From Solen grandis (Eukaryota > Mollusca > Bivalvia > Adapedonta > Solenidae), in assembly GCA_021229015.1 (NCBI GenBank), contig CM037777.1, forward strand, positions 57,543,608 to 57,607,607: 64,000 bases of DNA, read 5' to 3'. Shown here piece by piece: positions 12,301 through 21,891 of this stretch. The notes below the pieces were generated by a model that was given only the letters and a program-made list of their open reading frames with translations, was not told the origin of the DNA and searched no databases. The position numbers and the translations under genes were made by a program. Positions within the stretch are counted from its first letter, which is position 1. Every line of letters begins with the position of its first letter.

Positions 12301-14776
12301 TTAAATGGTACATGAAACAATAGATTTTTCTTTATCATGCAGACTGTAGTGTATAGAATCTAAGCTTCAATATTCATTATCGTATTCAGAGCAAACAGGA
12401 GACTTCAACCTGACCGCTCCTGAAAATTTGTCTACAGTCAAACCTGTCTTAAGCAGTCAGTCAAGGGAACAATAGAAAGTGACCGCTTAACAGAGATAAT
12501 TGAATGAATGTTAAACATATACCTAAATGCTAGTTTGGTAATATCAAAACTGACCACTAAATGCAGGTTGACCGCTTAATACAAGTGCCCGCAAATATGA
12601 TTCAACAGTATATTAAATGACTAATCCTTAAATATTCCTTATGATTAATCCTTTAAATATTCCTTGCTCCATCCAGATTCTTTGATTCTTTATTTCAAGA
12701 CTCTCATTTTTTTATTATATAGGACACTGTAAAGGCTATATAGAACAAGAGGGCCAAGATGGCCCTGTGTCACTCACCTGAGTAAGATTGCTGTGTTAGG
12801 CATGATTACAAAAAAATGTGACATCTAAAGTGTTTGCAATGTTTTTCTAACATTTGACTAAATGACCTAGATTTTGATCCTCTCTAAATTTGAACTCTTC
12901 TGGGATTTCAAGCAGTCATCACTCTTATCAGGATTAATGCAGACTGGGACAATAATGTGGCTTCTTGAGTGGTCATAAGGTTTTACTAAGATATACCCAG
13001 GTGACCTACTTTTTGACCCCATGTGACCCATTTTTGACCTCATCCGACATATCATAAAGACAAACATCCTGACCAAATTTCATGAAGATTGGGTCAAAAA
13101 TGTGGCCTCAAGCATGTTCAAAAGGTTTTTCTAAGATTTGTTCTGGTGACCTAGTTTTTGACTCAACATGACCAAATTTCAAACTCAACATAACCCAATT
13201 TCAAACACATATGACATATCATAAAGACAAACATCCTGACCAAATTTCATGAAGATTGGGCTAAACTGTGGCATCCAGAGTGTTCAAAAGGTTTTTTCTA
13301 AGATTTGACCTGGTAATCTAGTTTTTGACCCCAATTTTGAATTTCTCCAAGATATCATGTAGGCAGTCATCCACACCAAATTTTATGAAGATTGGGCTAA
13401 AAGTCTTGCCTATGGAGTGTTCACAAGGCTTTTCTAAGATTTGACCTGGTGTCCTACTTTTTGACCCAAAGTGACCCAATTTCAAACTCATCTGAGATAT
13501 CATGTAGACAAACATCTTTACCAAATATTTTGAAGATTGGGCTAAATCTATGGCCTCTAGAGTTTTCACAAGGTCTTTTTTTTTAATTTTCTAAGATTTG
13601 ACCTAGTGAAATAGTTTTTGACCCCCAATGACCCAATTTTGAACTCACCCGAGATATCATGGAGACAAACATCCTGACCAATTTTTGAAATAGTTTTTGA
13701 CTCCCAATGACCCAATTTCAAGCTCATTTGAGATATCATGTAGACAAACATCCTGACTATATACATTTTATTATGAAGATTGGGCTAAATCTATGAGCTC
13801 TAGAGTGTTTACAAGGTTTTTTTTTTTTAATTTTCTAAGATTTAACTTAGTGACCTAGTTTTTGACCCCACATGACCCAATTTTGAACTTATCCAAGATA
13901 TCATGTAGACAAACATCCTGACTAATTTTCATGAAGATTGGGCCAAAACGGTGGCCTCTAGAGTGTACACAAGCAATTGTTGATGATTGACGACGGACAA
14001 AAGGCAGTCACAAAAGCTCATCCTGAGCAGAAGTGCTCAGGAGGGCTAAAAATCTATCAATTCTGATTTAAAAAAAAAAAAAAATAATATATATATATAT
14101 ATATAAACAGTGAAACTGTGAAGTGACTGTGATGACTATCCTTGTTACAATGAACTTTTATGTTTGTTTGTTTATTGGGTTTAATGTCCAAACGACAGTA
14201 TTTCAGTTATTTGGAGAGGATGTCTACTTGAGACAGATATTATGCTGTAACACTGTAGTATCATGCCGTAGACGTGTGGCATGATACCACACCCAATCAC
14301 ATTATCTTGACACCTGGCCAACCAGTCCTGGAACTACCCTTATTTCACTTTGCTATGTCGCGGCCGGGGATCAAACCCCCCCCCACCGCGGATGCTCTAA
14401 CCACTCGGCCACAGGGACCAGTCAAACTTTATGTGATTAGAGATGCACCACAATGCAATGGTACAACACGCACAACTTATTGCTATACAGCCACCATTTT
14501 ATTTTGTGAAGCAGGAGTTAAATCAAATCTGTAACATGATGACAAAGTGACTCCTCTACACAACATCTCAACATGTTTCATTGGGTGGGGATATAAAACA
14601 TATAACAAACACAGCTGATATCTTACCTGCGGCAGCTGGAAACTCTCATGCTGCTGTTTGTAGGGAGACTGGAGGGAGGGTTGGTACATCAGCCATCGTC
14701 GTGTGAACACATACTGGGCCAACAGTGTGACTACTATACCCACCACAAACGATAATATCACAGCCGCAAGCAACAT
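291..14776 (-). CDS. PDZD8: PDZD8, 5' part of gene (TM anchor + SMP + C2-like segment)
   Basis: PDZ domain-containing protein 8 is an ER-anchored lipid-transfer protein at ER contacts with late endosomes and mitochondria. Eight coding exons are visible in transcript order: 14776–14627, 12027–11856, 11239–11161, 10680–10591, 9380–9204, 8847–8767, 3784–3571 and 391–291. The start is the ATG at 14776, which follows an in-frame TAA; a hydrophobic segment covers about residues 1–24. The SMP domain shows landmarks shared with vertebrate PDZD8: VEFEEML, IDYDGGF, VDLIFG, RLPFTHW, DFEVDSRFNGRP and LPSYKMRFKP. A C2-like segment (GKLTVQVLRCSRLQE) follows. Except for exon 1 to exon 2, all junctions have GT/AG ends and compatible phases. 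PDZ, C1 and coiled-coil exons would lie beyond base 1. Exon 2 carries a frame break at 11944–11957. The assignment rests on recalled similarity to human PDZD8, not on a search. Confidence 0.93.
402..1096. repeat. 45-bp minisatellite, block 1
   Basis: Imperfect tandem units of 45 bp, each containing GTGAACATGGTCAAGTGAAC and a CATATACACAT or CATATCCATAT variant. Units are well preserved from about 720 to 1096 and eroded from 402 to 720. Because 45 is divisible by three, both strands show long stop-free frames; these are by-products of the repeat and not genes. Confidence 0.92.
1097..2004. other. About 0.9-kb segment interrupting the 45-bp minisatellite
   Basis: Non-repeat DNA splits the minisatellite. 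It contains a poly-C run (about 1119–1136), A runs, a GTAA microsatellite (about 1503–1516) and a stretch rich in ACCGGT/ATCGGT words (1880–1996). No clear terminal inverted repeats or coding potential are visible. It is probably an insertion of unknown class. Confidence 0.45.
2005..2328. repeat. 45-bp minisatellite, block 2
   Basis: The same 45-bp unit as at 402–1096 resumes here for about seven copies, more divergent toward the right. Both blocks lie in the PDZD8 intron between the 291–391 and 3571–3784 exons. Confidence 0.9.
2526..2595. repeat. Short inverted repeat (hairpin)
   Basis: Two arms of about 24 bp sharing CCACAGGA and ATATTCAGT are separated by a T-rich loop. No target-site duplication could be fixed. 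It could be a very small foldback element. Confidence 0.5.
2603..3570. other. PDZD8 intron, AT-rich, no gene seen
   Basis: Very AT-rich intronic DNA with T and A runs and a short local duplication of GAAATATTTTTTTTGACAAT (about 2889 and 2926). Bases 3330–3430 resemble the 3' part of a molluscan SINE (an AGCAATATTATTCAAGTCAT-like motif). No exon is visible. Confidence 0.5.
3571..3784 (-). CDS. PDZD8: PDZD8 coding exon 7 (end of SMP, start of C2-like part)
   Basis: 214 nt, phase 0 in and phase 1 out, with acceptor TTTCAG and donor GTAAGT. It encodes IKRTIRKKHILPSYKMRFKP and then a segment containing GNRFGRGKLTVQVLRCSRLQ. The human counterpart reads LKKIIKRKHTLPNYKIRFKP followed by GRLKVTLLECSRL, so the match is strong. 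Confidence 0.95.
3785..4803. other. PDZD8 intron, no gene seen
   Basis: AT-rich intronic sequence, A-rich at 3960–4240. No exon-like composition, RNA gene or recognisable repeat was found. Confidence 0.5.
4804..5729. mobile_element. Tigger/pogo-like non-autonomous element, family C
   Basis: The ends are inverted repeats beginning CAGTCGAACCCCGG on both sides, flanked by TA (4802–4803 and 5730–5731), as expected for Tc1/mariner–pogo superfamily insertion. Length is 926 bp. TATTCGAA-type words recur near both ends. No intact transposase frame remains. The Tigger/pogo call comes from the CAGT(C/T) terminus and TA target and is inference. Confidence 0.75.
5732..7580. other. PDZD8 intron, no gene seen
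   Basis: Apart from a short SINE-tail-like fragment at about 5735–5790, this stretch is AT-rich single-copy-looking DNA. No coding exon is visible. Confidence 0.45.
7581..8402 (+). mobile_element. Pearl-like element with four 151-bp units and X-box motifs
   Basis: The head carries AGTCCCCTACCGG. The core has four units of about 151–152 bp, each with CCATATTTTCACTATTTCCG and GTTACCATAGCAAC. An ACGG/ACAG microsatellite follows (8249–8356), then a tail hairpin (TAGTCCCCT…AGGGGACTA, 8366–8400) ending CTAAAA. The order head, tandem core, microsatellite, hairpin matches bivalve pearl (CvA-type) elements, which are often grouped with Helitron-derived non-autonomous elements. It lies in a PDZD8 intron. 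Confidence 0.82.
8767..8847 (-). CDS. PDZD8: PDZD8 coding exon 6 (SMP)
   Basis: 81 nt, exactly 27 codons, phase 0 at both ends. The acceptor is TTTTCTTGTAG and the donor GTAAAC. It encodes EPKMDFEVDSRFNGRPIPQ and then ISSLVINQ, matching human DPLIDFEVRSQFEGRPMPQ and LTSIIVNQ. Confidence 0.95.
9204..9380 (-). CDS. PDZD8: PDZD8 coding exon 5 (SMP core)
   Basis: 177 nt, 59 codons, phase 0 at both ends, acceptor GTTTCAG and donor GTAGGT. It encodes TVDVDVDIDYDGGFQITLDV, then DLIFGAWAYLSITVTKLAGH and CRLQMTRLPFTHWSFAFYD. Human PDZD8 has VEYNGGFHLAIDVDLVFG and RVPFTHWFFSF in the same places. Spliced to the next exon, the spacing to DFEV equals that in the human protein. Confidence 0.96.
10172..10412 (-). 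mobile_element. piggyBac-like palindromic MITE, copy 1
   Basis: 241 bp including TTAA at both ends. The termini read CCCTTTCCCTCATA and its inverse. The inside holds a long palindrome with arms built on AACAGCATAAAACC and GATCAGCCTGCGAG. TTAA target plus CCC-starting terminal repeats is the piggyBac signature. Orientation '-' is arbitrary and relative to copy 2. It lies in a PDZD8 intron. Confidence 0.85.
10591..10680 (-). CDS. PDZD8: PDZD8 coding exon 4 (SMP)
   Basis: 90 nt, 30 codons, phase 0 at both ends, acceptor TTTCTTACAG and donor GTGAGT. It encodes VRDFNFGANFPVVKSLELRG and then VNLDKEDHIE. It corresponds to the human LRDVFLGETVPFIKTIRLV segment, with a shorter acidic insert before the YDGGF strand. 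Confidence 0.93.
11161..11239 (-). CDS. PDZD8: PDZD8 coding exon 3 (SMP start)
   Basis: 79 nt, entered in phase 2 and left in phase 0, acceptor TTTTTGACTAG and donor GTCGGG. It completes an R codon and encodes WAARKMNVEFEEMLATTTGK and FLNQIQ, matching human WVTKKIKVEFEELLQTKTAG. A SINE 3' end begins about 20 nt upstream of the acceptor. Confidence 0.94.
11258..11478 (-). mobile_element. Degraded tRNA-derived SINE next to a PDZD8 acceptor
   Basis: Read on the minus strand this matches the 3' portion of the SINE family seen at 14168–14425 and 24296–24534, with shared words such as CCAGGACTAGTTGG and the AACCCAAGCCAACAAAC 3' tail. The 3' tail abuts the last 20 or so nt of the intron before the 11239 exon end. 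Confidence 0.65.
11856..12027 (-). CDS. PDZD8: PDZD8 coding exon 2, with frame break
   Basis: 172 nt, acceptor TTCATTTCCAG and donor GTAGGG, left in phase 2. Joined to exon 1 in phase 0, it first reads SLLKNLESHTHSRARDHGMK then GETGKPP and a TAG (11946–11944). The downstream part in another frame reads REDQCLVLNMVMQFLFAELK then DTARVR, a clear match to human RETCYFLNATILFLFRELRD. That frame meets a TAA at 11956–11954 when followed upstream. A one-base loss between about 11945 and 11955, or removal of the 14-nt GT…AG block 11957–11944, would join the frames. It could be a sequence error, an allelic frameshift or an extraordinary micro-intron. Confidence 0.85.
12435..12600. mobile_element. Solo end of a Tigger-like element
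   Basis: Starts CAGTCAAACCTGTCTTAAGC after a TA dinucleotide and contains repeated GACCGCTTAA words, as in Tigger/pogo-type terminal regions. The opposite end was not identified, so it is probably truncated. Confidence 0.45.
12745..14049 (+). mobile_element. Pearl-like element with degenerate tandem core
   Basis: The head ACAAGAGGGCCAAGATGGCC forms a small hairpin and is followed by TCACTCACCTGAG. The core holds seven or so diverged units with TTCATGAAGATTGGG, TTTTCTAAGATTTGACC and GACCTAGTTTTTGACC. The tail is GACGGACAAAAGGC, then a hairpin around CTCATCCTGAGCAGAAG and CTAAAA. Unit length drifts around 150–170 bp. It lies in PDZD8 intron 1. Confidence 0.85.
14168..14425 (-). mobile_element. 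tRNA-derived SINE
   Basis: On the minus strand the 5' end reads like a tRNA gene, with box A-like TGGCCGAGTGGTTAGAGCAT and box B-like GGTTTGATCCCC split by a poly-G run. A conserved body follows (GTGTGGTATCATGCCAC, TCAAGTAGACAT, GACATTAAACCC). It does not fold as a complete tRNA, and sister copies lie at 24296, 48400, 50391 and 62264. Confidence 0.85.
14627..14776 (-). CDS. PDZD8: PDZD8 coding exon 1 (start and membrane anchor)
   Basis: 150 nt, 50 codons, leaving in phase 0 at donor GTAAGA. The ATG at 14776 is the first in frame after a TAA about 55 nt upstream; a longer reading from a GTG at 14803 is not needed. Residues 1–24 (MLLAAVILSFVVGIVVTLLA then QYVF) are a hydrophobic helix followed by TRR, like human PDZD8, where an N-terminal helix anchors the protein in the ER. 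Confidence 0.9.
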
Positions 14777-14857
14777 ATCACAGATCACCTGTCCTGGACC
14801 CACGTCACTGACACTGGCAAAGGTTTATATCTACATTCTTCCAGCTTCTTTTATATC
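14777..14857 (-). other. PDZD8: Probable 5' UTR of PDZD8 exon 1
   Basis: Upstream of the ATG the minus strand has TTTTTCTGTTTTATAG, a good splice acceptor ending at 14858. About 81 nt of leader would therefore sit in the first coding exon, with an upstream non-coding exon. That upstream exon was not located; the sequence to about 17 kb is the likely place. Confidence 0.45.
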
Positions 14858-15009
14858 CTATAAAACAGAAAAATGTGTCTGAATTTATACTGACAATAGT
14901 TTCTTTTTTCTTCTTTTTTAAATTCAAAGAAAAAAATGTTCTGCATTCATTATCGGAATACATGTACTAACATTAAAGAGTAGCAAAAAAGAAAACAGCT
15001 AAAATTTTA

Positions 15010-15160
15010 AATCTTTCTTAGTTGTTGTTTGTTGGGTAATATTCCGCCAACATTATTCCAGTCATTATGAGACTATGACTACTTGAGACAGATATAGTGC
15101 TGCCAAAATGCAGTACCATGCCATAGACATGTTTCAAAGAATCGTTCATTCACATATTAA
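15010..15160 (-). mobile_element. SINE 3' fragment
   Basis: Matches the tail half of the 14168 SINE family (CAGTCATTATGAGACTATG, TACTTGAGACAGATATAGTG, CAGTACCATGCCATAGACAT). The tRNA-like head is missing. Confidence 0.65.
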
Positions 15161-15489
15161 TTATTGATACCAAATGTTCTTAAATTTTTTATAAATGATT
15201 ATTCACTCTAAAAAAAAATTAAGCACATTGGGAGTCATATATTATGCCATCATTTTGTTTGTACCAAACTGTGCCCCATAGGTGACGTAACAGATCAGAC
15301 TTTTGTACAAACAAAATGTTGACATTATATATATATTTTTTTTTATTGTAATGGCTGTTAATTATTTTTTGATATTAATGGCCATATTTAAGACCTTACA
15401 GTCAAGGATTTCCTATGTATGGGTCCTGTTTTTTGCTGAAGAGACAGCATTGGAAGAGACAGTAGTAAGATAGAAGAGGATCAGGGTGC

Positions 15490-15765
15490 AGTACCCTAGC
15501 TTATTTTGTGAATAGACCCCTTGGTTCTCTTACATGTCCGGTGTATAGCACCGACACAAGTTCTGGGGTAGAACCAGTACAGAGTACTCAATTCCTATAG
15601 CAACCCCATCTTGCGAGTGCCAGGCAAGGGTGCATCTGGTACCAATTTTATATGTCATTGGTTTGAGGCGGTCAGCGAAGGGAGTGCCCCTGCTGGGATA
15701 TGAACCCCAGACCTCCCGAACAAAAAGCAGACACTACCACTGAGATATTGTGCCGGTTATTTAAC
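15490..15765 (-). mobile_element. tRNA-derived SINE, second family
   Basis: The minus strand begins CGGCACAATATCTCAGTGGT, an A-box-like motif, with GGGGTTCATATCCC as box B, then an unrelated body. It is a tRNA-like head on a SINE, not a tRNA gene, since no acceptor-stem closure is seen. Confidence 0.6.
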
Positions 15766-17027
15766 TCTAATTGAGCTTGATATTACTGCAAATTGTACAC
15801 AAATGACTTTCAGTCATGAAATACAAACATAGCAGATGGAGTTTTTATTTCAATAATCTAAGCGTATAAAGGACATTCTGCGAGGATATTATTTTGCATT
15901 GTATTTGTATAAAGAAAAAACATAAAAACAGTTGAGTATGATGAAATTTGCAATAGTTATCTATTTAAATCACATTTTTGCATAAAATCCTCTGGGTTTA
16001 TTTACTTAGACATAGTAACAATTTACTGACAGATGCAGGTGCCTGTGGTAAAATCTTGCAAGATTTCAATATAAACCAGAAAGATGGCAGAGTTTGGTCT
16101 TGAGCACAGTTAGGACCTCCAATGATATATCATTGCCTAGATATTGGTCTGATATGAAAAGGTGATGTTCACATCGTCATGTTCATAATTTTCTCACAAT
16201 GGCAGTTAAACACTTTGCCATACGCACTCACAAAAGCTAAGATACTAAAAATGAAAAAGTGAGGAAAACTGTTTTCTTGACAAAATGGGCCTTTAAAAAT
16301 CATTTTTTATACCTGCCCCAATAAAAATATATAATAAATATGCAAGGGCAGAGACCTTATCCCTGTAACTGAGATTATGTACCTTGCAAAATGACAAAAG
16401 TTTGCGTGCAGCAACATGTTTTTTTTTTGTTTTTGTTTTTTTAAATGGCTCAAGTTCCGAATCAACAAGTGAAGATGAACAAGATTGTTTCCACAATCAC
16501 GGTGAAATGAAATATAGCCATACTCACAAATATAGACATAAAATTAAACCATACATATTTTAATAACTTCCTTCAAAGATGTAAAAAAAATCAATACAAA
16601 GACGTGTAGACAAACATAACTTGTTGACATGAATGATGAAGCTTGTCCCCGAGATGCGGGGCTTCATCATGATGATTATGCAGAGAAAAATAGCTTCGCG
16701 AGATATTTCATTTCAGAAATGTAATGATTTATTGAAAGGTAAACTTACATAAAGCTGTACCAGGAAAAAATCACCAGCGTCCGAAATCAGTACACAGATC
16801 TGTTGTGCATTATTATCGATTGTTTTCATAATGTGACATTACAAATGGCGGGGAATACTGCAACTTCCGCAAAGGGGAACAACTTTTCTAAAGTTGAAAT
16901 TTCTATAGTTTCTTCTCTTTTAAGATAGAGTCTACACGACTGGATATACACAAAAATGAAATTATTACACCATTATTACGTATTCAGACGACCATAAATA
17001 ATAATAATAATAATAAAACATATTTAA
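15766..17027. other. Region upstream of PDZD8, possible promoter zone
   Basis: No coding sequence. A strong hairpin occurs at 16633–16670 (arms ATGATGAAG/CTTCATCAT with inner CCCCG/CGGGG). An (ATA)n tract lies at about 16997–17017. GC rises slightly at 16640–16870, which might mark the PDZD8 promoter; no TATA box or transcript evidence fixes it. Confidence 0.3.
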
Positions 17028-17455
17028 ATGACCACTTTCATCTGCTTCACAATTATCATCACCATTTCCTCTGATGTGTCCCGCCACTTACACTCTTTAT
17101 CTTACAGGCAAATTCATACTCCAGCTAGCTACTTTAAATATTCCTTTTTTCCTTATACAGTGATACTTTGGAACAGCTTACCAGAAAATATAGTCTCACA
17201 AAATGATCTTTTAGCATTTAAACAAAAGCTCCTCTCGTTTCAGATAGTAGACCGTCCCTGAATCAACAAAAAGATGTTTTTACCAGATCTTAAACCTAAC
17301 ATATTCACCTTTTTTTTTCAGAAAATTTTCTCACCCTAACAAAAAAAAAAAAAAAAAAATTTTTATTTTTAACAGTTTTATCCTTGCACAGACGCGCACC
17401 TGCCAGTAATACCCGAAAGGGGAGTTTGTGCAGTATATATAGATAGATAGATAGT
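17028..17455 (+). mobile_element. LINE 3' fragment with ORF2 C-terminus and GATA tail
   Basis: Bases 17028–17261 translate to a peptide containing YFKYSFFPYTVILWNSLPEN and IVSQNDLLAFKQKLLSF. This motif is typical of the C-terminal end of non-LTR retrotransposon ORF2 (SFFPRT…WNSLP). After the stop comes a 3' UTR with a hairpin (ACCCGAAAGGGG context, about 17410–17420) and a (GATA)n tail near 17440–17455. It is 5'-truncated, and the clade is not resolved. Confidence 0.75.
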
Positions 17456-17957
17456 GTCATCTAACTTTGATGATGATTCCTGCATGTGTGTAATGGAAAT
17501 ATTAAACCCTACAACACAAACAGTGTGATTTTGTTGTCTTATGAAAGCTGGAATGTCATGACAGAATATCAATCCAGCAGGAGGGCTTCACCCATATCTC
17601 CAGGATCCTCAGGTTTTGGCATGATGTGCTTGTGTGCTCAACATTTGGGTCAATCCCAAGGGTTCATATCAAATCAGATTAAAGTGGTCACAGAATTTGA
17701 CTCATACTTCATTCATGTCATAGTAAATATATACAGTAAACAGCAAAGGGACTTGAAAGTTAGTACAGCTGTGATAATGTATCTTTCCAGTGTTTACAGA
17801 ATGATGTATTCAAATTAAGAAAGTCTATCCAGTAGATATACATGTACTAGGATGTTAGGTAGTCAGTTGTTGAAATGATTCACAAAAGATAACACATGGT
17901 TGTGTTTGTGAGCAGTTTGATACAGTCATGAATGATTAAACTTATTTATTTAACATT
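17456..17957. other. Intergenic, no gene seen
   Basis: No exon, RNA gene or clear repeat recognised between the LINE tail and the next SINE. Confidence 0.4.
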
Positions 17958-18145
17958 AATTGGGAAACAAGTTCTTACAACTTATACTTAAATCCCTCTC
18001 AATAGTTCCAATAAATGAGCCAGTACATCGTACTTGTTTCCTGGGAACAGTCATGAAAAATCCTTGACCCCAATGGGGTTCAAACCAATAACCCTCAGAT
18101 CACTGCATTTGGATATGTTACCACTGGACCATGGCACTCTTATGG
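17958..18145 (-). mobile_element. tRNA-derived SINE, third family
   Basis: The minus strand carries CATGGTCCAGTGGTAACATA and GGTTTGAACCCC as tRNA-like A and B boxes, then GGATTTTTCATGACTGTTCC and CTGGCTCAT…AAACTTGTTTCCC. The same order recurs at 51420–51595, and on the plus strand at 43088–43283. Confidence 0.65.
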
Positions 18146-20095
18146 TTACATACCATTTCTTAAGACTGGAAAAAATATAATACCATACTTTCAGTATGAA
18201 GTGTCATGCTGTACCTCTGATTTATAAACTGTCCAGATTCACATTTCATGTTTATCACATTAAATGGGAAAAATACTCGCAAGTTCCTCTAATTTTTTTC
18301 AACTGCCCCTGGGTAACCAGTACTTTTCAATATGAAAATTGCTTTCCCCACTCTGGGTTCAAACTCGAAACCATTAACTCATTACATTATGCAGACTCAT
18401 TTTGATGCATTGGCAAACGGAGCAGACCCATATCAGACAACTCATGGAAATAGCTCCTGGAAAGAACAGTTTCAAGGATCTGTCTGATCAGGGTCTCCTC
18501 TGTTTGCTTATGCACTACTGTAGCTCAGATCTACACAGTCTGCAGCGTTAATATTAATACATACATGTTGTTTCATAAAGCATTTAAAGTTCAGTTTATT
18601 GATATTTATGAGGTAAACGGTTAAAGCCAGAGTTATAAATGTAACTATTAGAACATGGTACTCTTTTATGCCAGAGAACAAATTTGGACTTTGTTATAAG
18701 CAAATGAATGGCAGTGGTTTACAATATATAATAAGGAAAAAATAATTATATACAAACATTTGAGAATTTAACTGTTTATTCTTATTATCAACAAAAATTC
18801 ATATTATACAAAGTGTTGTTTTAGTACTGTGGATCTTACTACAAACAGAAATAAGTAGGATTTCAGTTTTGAATGGTAATAATAAATCATAAAACTGGAT
18901 AGTATTTCAAACAACAATAAGTGATCAAAGGTATTCTTAATATCTGAAATATGTAACACATATATATACACAAGTATGTACTGTTTATTTATGAAACTTC
19001 AATACTTGATCATTATAAATCTTCAGCACAATTCACAAACATGTAATCAGCAAAATGACAGTGTAAAAAAAATGACCAAACAATTCCTTGCTAAATTGAA
19101 TATGATACTTTATCCCTTTCCCAAAAAAAAAACAAAAAAAAAAAAAAAAAAAAAAAAAAAATTCAGATAGATTAAAGAAATATTTTTTAAGGCAAAAAAA
19201 AAGGTTCCATTTCTGGTCTCCAGCCAGCCCAGCCAGAAAAAAGAAAAGAGGGTTGGTAGGTAGGGATGTTGTTTTTTTTCCCCTCCGAATGATGCGAAAA
19301 GTAAAAAAAAAAAAATATAGGAAAGATTTTTTAAAGGTGGAAATGTAAAAAAAACACTTTAGTGTTGGCTTTGAAAAAAGATGGTCAGACAAGAAACGGC
19401 ATTTTTTTGGGGGGGGGGGGGGGGGCCCCTAAAGAAAAAAATGGTAATGGGGAGACCTTTGATCACATTTACTATATAGTGAATTATTAATGGAATTAGC
19501 CCTGAAACAAAGTCTAATTTCTTAATATTGACCAAGGATAATGTATGCGGCAAGCTTCTATTTAATACTTAAAAAAATCTCAAAATGAAAAGTCTTTAAT
19601 TATTCTTGTATTTTTCAGTTATTGCTGATTTCCCTTGGTAACATAATAACATTGTATACCTTGATTTAGAGTACTCATCTCTTTCAATCATGAAACGTCA
19701 ATATCATGAAGAGATGTGTTACAAAAAGAAAAAAATATCAATCAATATCCGCTCAATTTTACATATGCCAAGCATACTGAATTAAGACAATTAGCATTCA
19801 TATATAAACTATTCACAATAAAGAAATATCAGTCAGTGATAAAATGATATGCACTGATTTTGTCTTTAACAAAACGAAAACCGTAAGAAATGGTAAGTTC
19901 ATTCTTTATTAATTAAGAGGAAGGGGTGGATACAGTTTTCTATATAAAAGTCAATTTGCCATCAAAAGTCATATTACTATGTTACTGGCTAAACTTTTCT
20001 TTGAGATAAATTGTAAGGTTGTTGGAATATTATCTTATTAGAAAATTTTCTTCATCTATATGCCCTGTAATGATAAAGACCAATATTAGAATATA
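18146..20095. other. Intergenic, low-complexity and repeat fragments
   Basis: Contains a SINE-like fragment (18290–18375), a diverged relative of a short repeat with GCAGACTCATTTTGATGCAT (18390–18545), poly-A tracts (19120–19170), and a repeat with CTACCTACC words and a G run (19195–19440) that is shared in inverse orientation with about 34395–34480. No gene was found. Confidence 0.45.
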
Positions 20096-20850
20096 ACAAG
20101 AAATGTTTGTGAAACATATATGCCCCCTCATATGCCATAATATGTATATAGCTATATTACATGCAAGGATTTTGCCTTCATAATGTTGGCTTGTCACAAA
20201 AAATTCTCAAACTTCAAAAATTTGAGTGAAAATATAATGTGCTAAAATGTGGAACTAAACATTTACTGAAATAAATGGGCTGGAGAAATATTTACACAAG
20301 TCCACAAAGGTTTAGTGAAAGAACATTGTCAGTTATAAACAAACAAAACATTAAGACTTAGTGCTCTAGGTTTATTATAAAAATTAACAATTCAGCCTTG
20401 CTAGCCATAAGCACAAACATCCACAATAATGAAAGAAAATGATACATCATCCTTCAAATATCTCAAACCTTGTGACCTTGACCTTTGAGGTATTGACACC
20501 AAAATTGATAGGGGTCATCTACTAATCATAAGCAACAACCACATGAAATTTGAGACTTAAAGGTCAAATAGAACTTCAAGTTATCACTCGGACAAGGTCT
20601 GGTATTATACATACACAACATGTGACCTTGTGACCATGACCTTTGAGGTAATGACACCAAAATCAATAGGGGTCATCTACTAATCATGAGCAACAACCAC
20701 ATGAAGTTTGAGACCTAAAGGTCAAATAGAACTTAAGTTATCACTCGGACAAGGTCTGGTCTACCGACACGACAGACGGACCGACCTACGGACCGACCGA
20801 CCGACATGAGCAAAGCAATATACCCCCTCTTCTTCAAAGGGGGGCATAAA
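20096..20850 (+). mobile_element. Pearl-like element
   Basis: Starts ACAAGAAATGTTTGTGAAAC with a small terminal hairpin. The core has two units of about 165 bp with TGTGACCTTGACCTTTGAGG and GGGGTCATCTACTAATCAT. It then has an ACGG/ACCG microsatellite (20770–20805) and a C-rich/G-rich hairpin (TACCCCCTC…AGGGGGGCATA) before AAAA. Confidence 0.8.
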
Positions 20851-21099
20851 AACATATAATGCAAAAAAAATAATCATAATAATTACCTTAAAGTGACAAG
20901 GTTATTATTTGTAAGGATAAGCATACTTACAATATAAAAAATCCTTCCTATTCACTAACCTTGATATAGAATGTAAAGGGTATGAATAAGTGTTTGCATG
21001 AAAAAAATTGGTTTACGATGCATTTACAGATTTTATTTCTTTTACTTTGAGATTCATTAACCCTACACTAGAGCCATAATATGGTGCCTATGATGGCTA

Positions 21100-21350
21100 C
21101 TCAATCTATATTAACTGTCGTGTTGGAGTAAACTGTTGCTGCAACAGTATTTCAGTCATAGCGACATCCAGCTGATTACAGGGGGAGGAAGACCCTACTG
21201 CAACAAGACACCCGGATAGAACAAACAATTTACCAGTCACAGTCCAGCCAAAAGCCTTCCACACATAAAAAATCAGAGTACTCAAACCAACAGCCATGAG
21301 GAATACATGATATCAAGTCGGTGACTAAAACCACTAGGCCTAGGAAACCC
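21100..21350 (-). mobile_element. tRNA-derived SINE, fourth family
   Basis: The minus strand begins CCTAGGCCTAGTGGTTTTAG (A-box-like) with GGTTTGAGTACTC (B-box-like), then a body with TGTGTGGAAGGCTTTTGGCTG and a 3' part containing CAGCTGGATGTCGC. It is related to the fragment at 35155–35345. Confidence 0.6.
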
Positions 21351-21891
21351 CTACACTAGCCGTAATACTATCATCATGTAGTACAGAGCCTGTACAGGTG
21401 AAGCACGAAGCAGAGCTACAAAGCTGGGTTTATGAGAGATTAACTTTCCAACATCAACCCTGAGTTAAACCAACATCCAGAAATGGATCTTTTACCATGT
21501 GATAGCAAAATAACCAATGTGACCAGAAAATGATGCTTTAAAGTAGTAATGAGATATAAAAAAAAATAAAAAACTATTGACATAAATTGCATTTTATGAA
21601 TATGTTTAACACTAGGTCTCTGTCAAAATGGGATTAGTTTATGTATCGTGAAAAAAGACATATTTCTTAATATTTAACAGAGTAAATAAGAAATCAGTAA
21701 TGACTATTGCGGGCTCAGCGCAAAACGGTTGTAACTTATATGTATTAAAGAACAAATTACGACTGAGCCCTCGCTATGTAGAAAAGATTTCTTACAACAG
21801 ATCAGGAAATATGAAGACAGCCAACATCTTCCTTTCGTAAAAATCTAACCGACAGTCCTAGCCAATCTCATGGCAGGGACAATTTGGTACC

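Noticed and set aside
14483..14803. PDZD8 start at an upstream GTG with extension through the donor
   Set aside because: Eukaryotic starts are ATG; the ATG at 14776 follows an in-frame TAA, and coding ends at the donor at 14626, not at the frame's stop.
19033..19553. Minus-strand open frames rich in F, K and P
   Set aside because: Produced by poly-A/T and poly-G/C tracts and a dispersed repeat; no domain, and the homopolymers may be misassembled.
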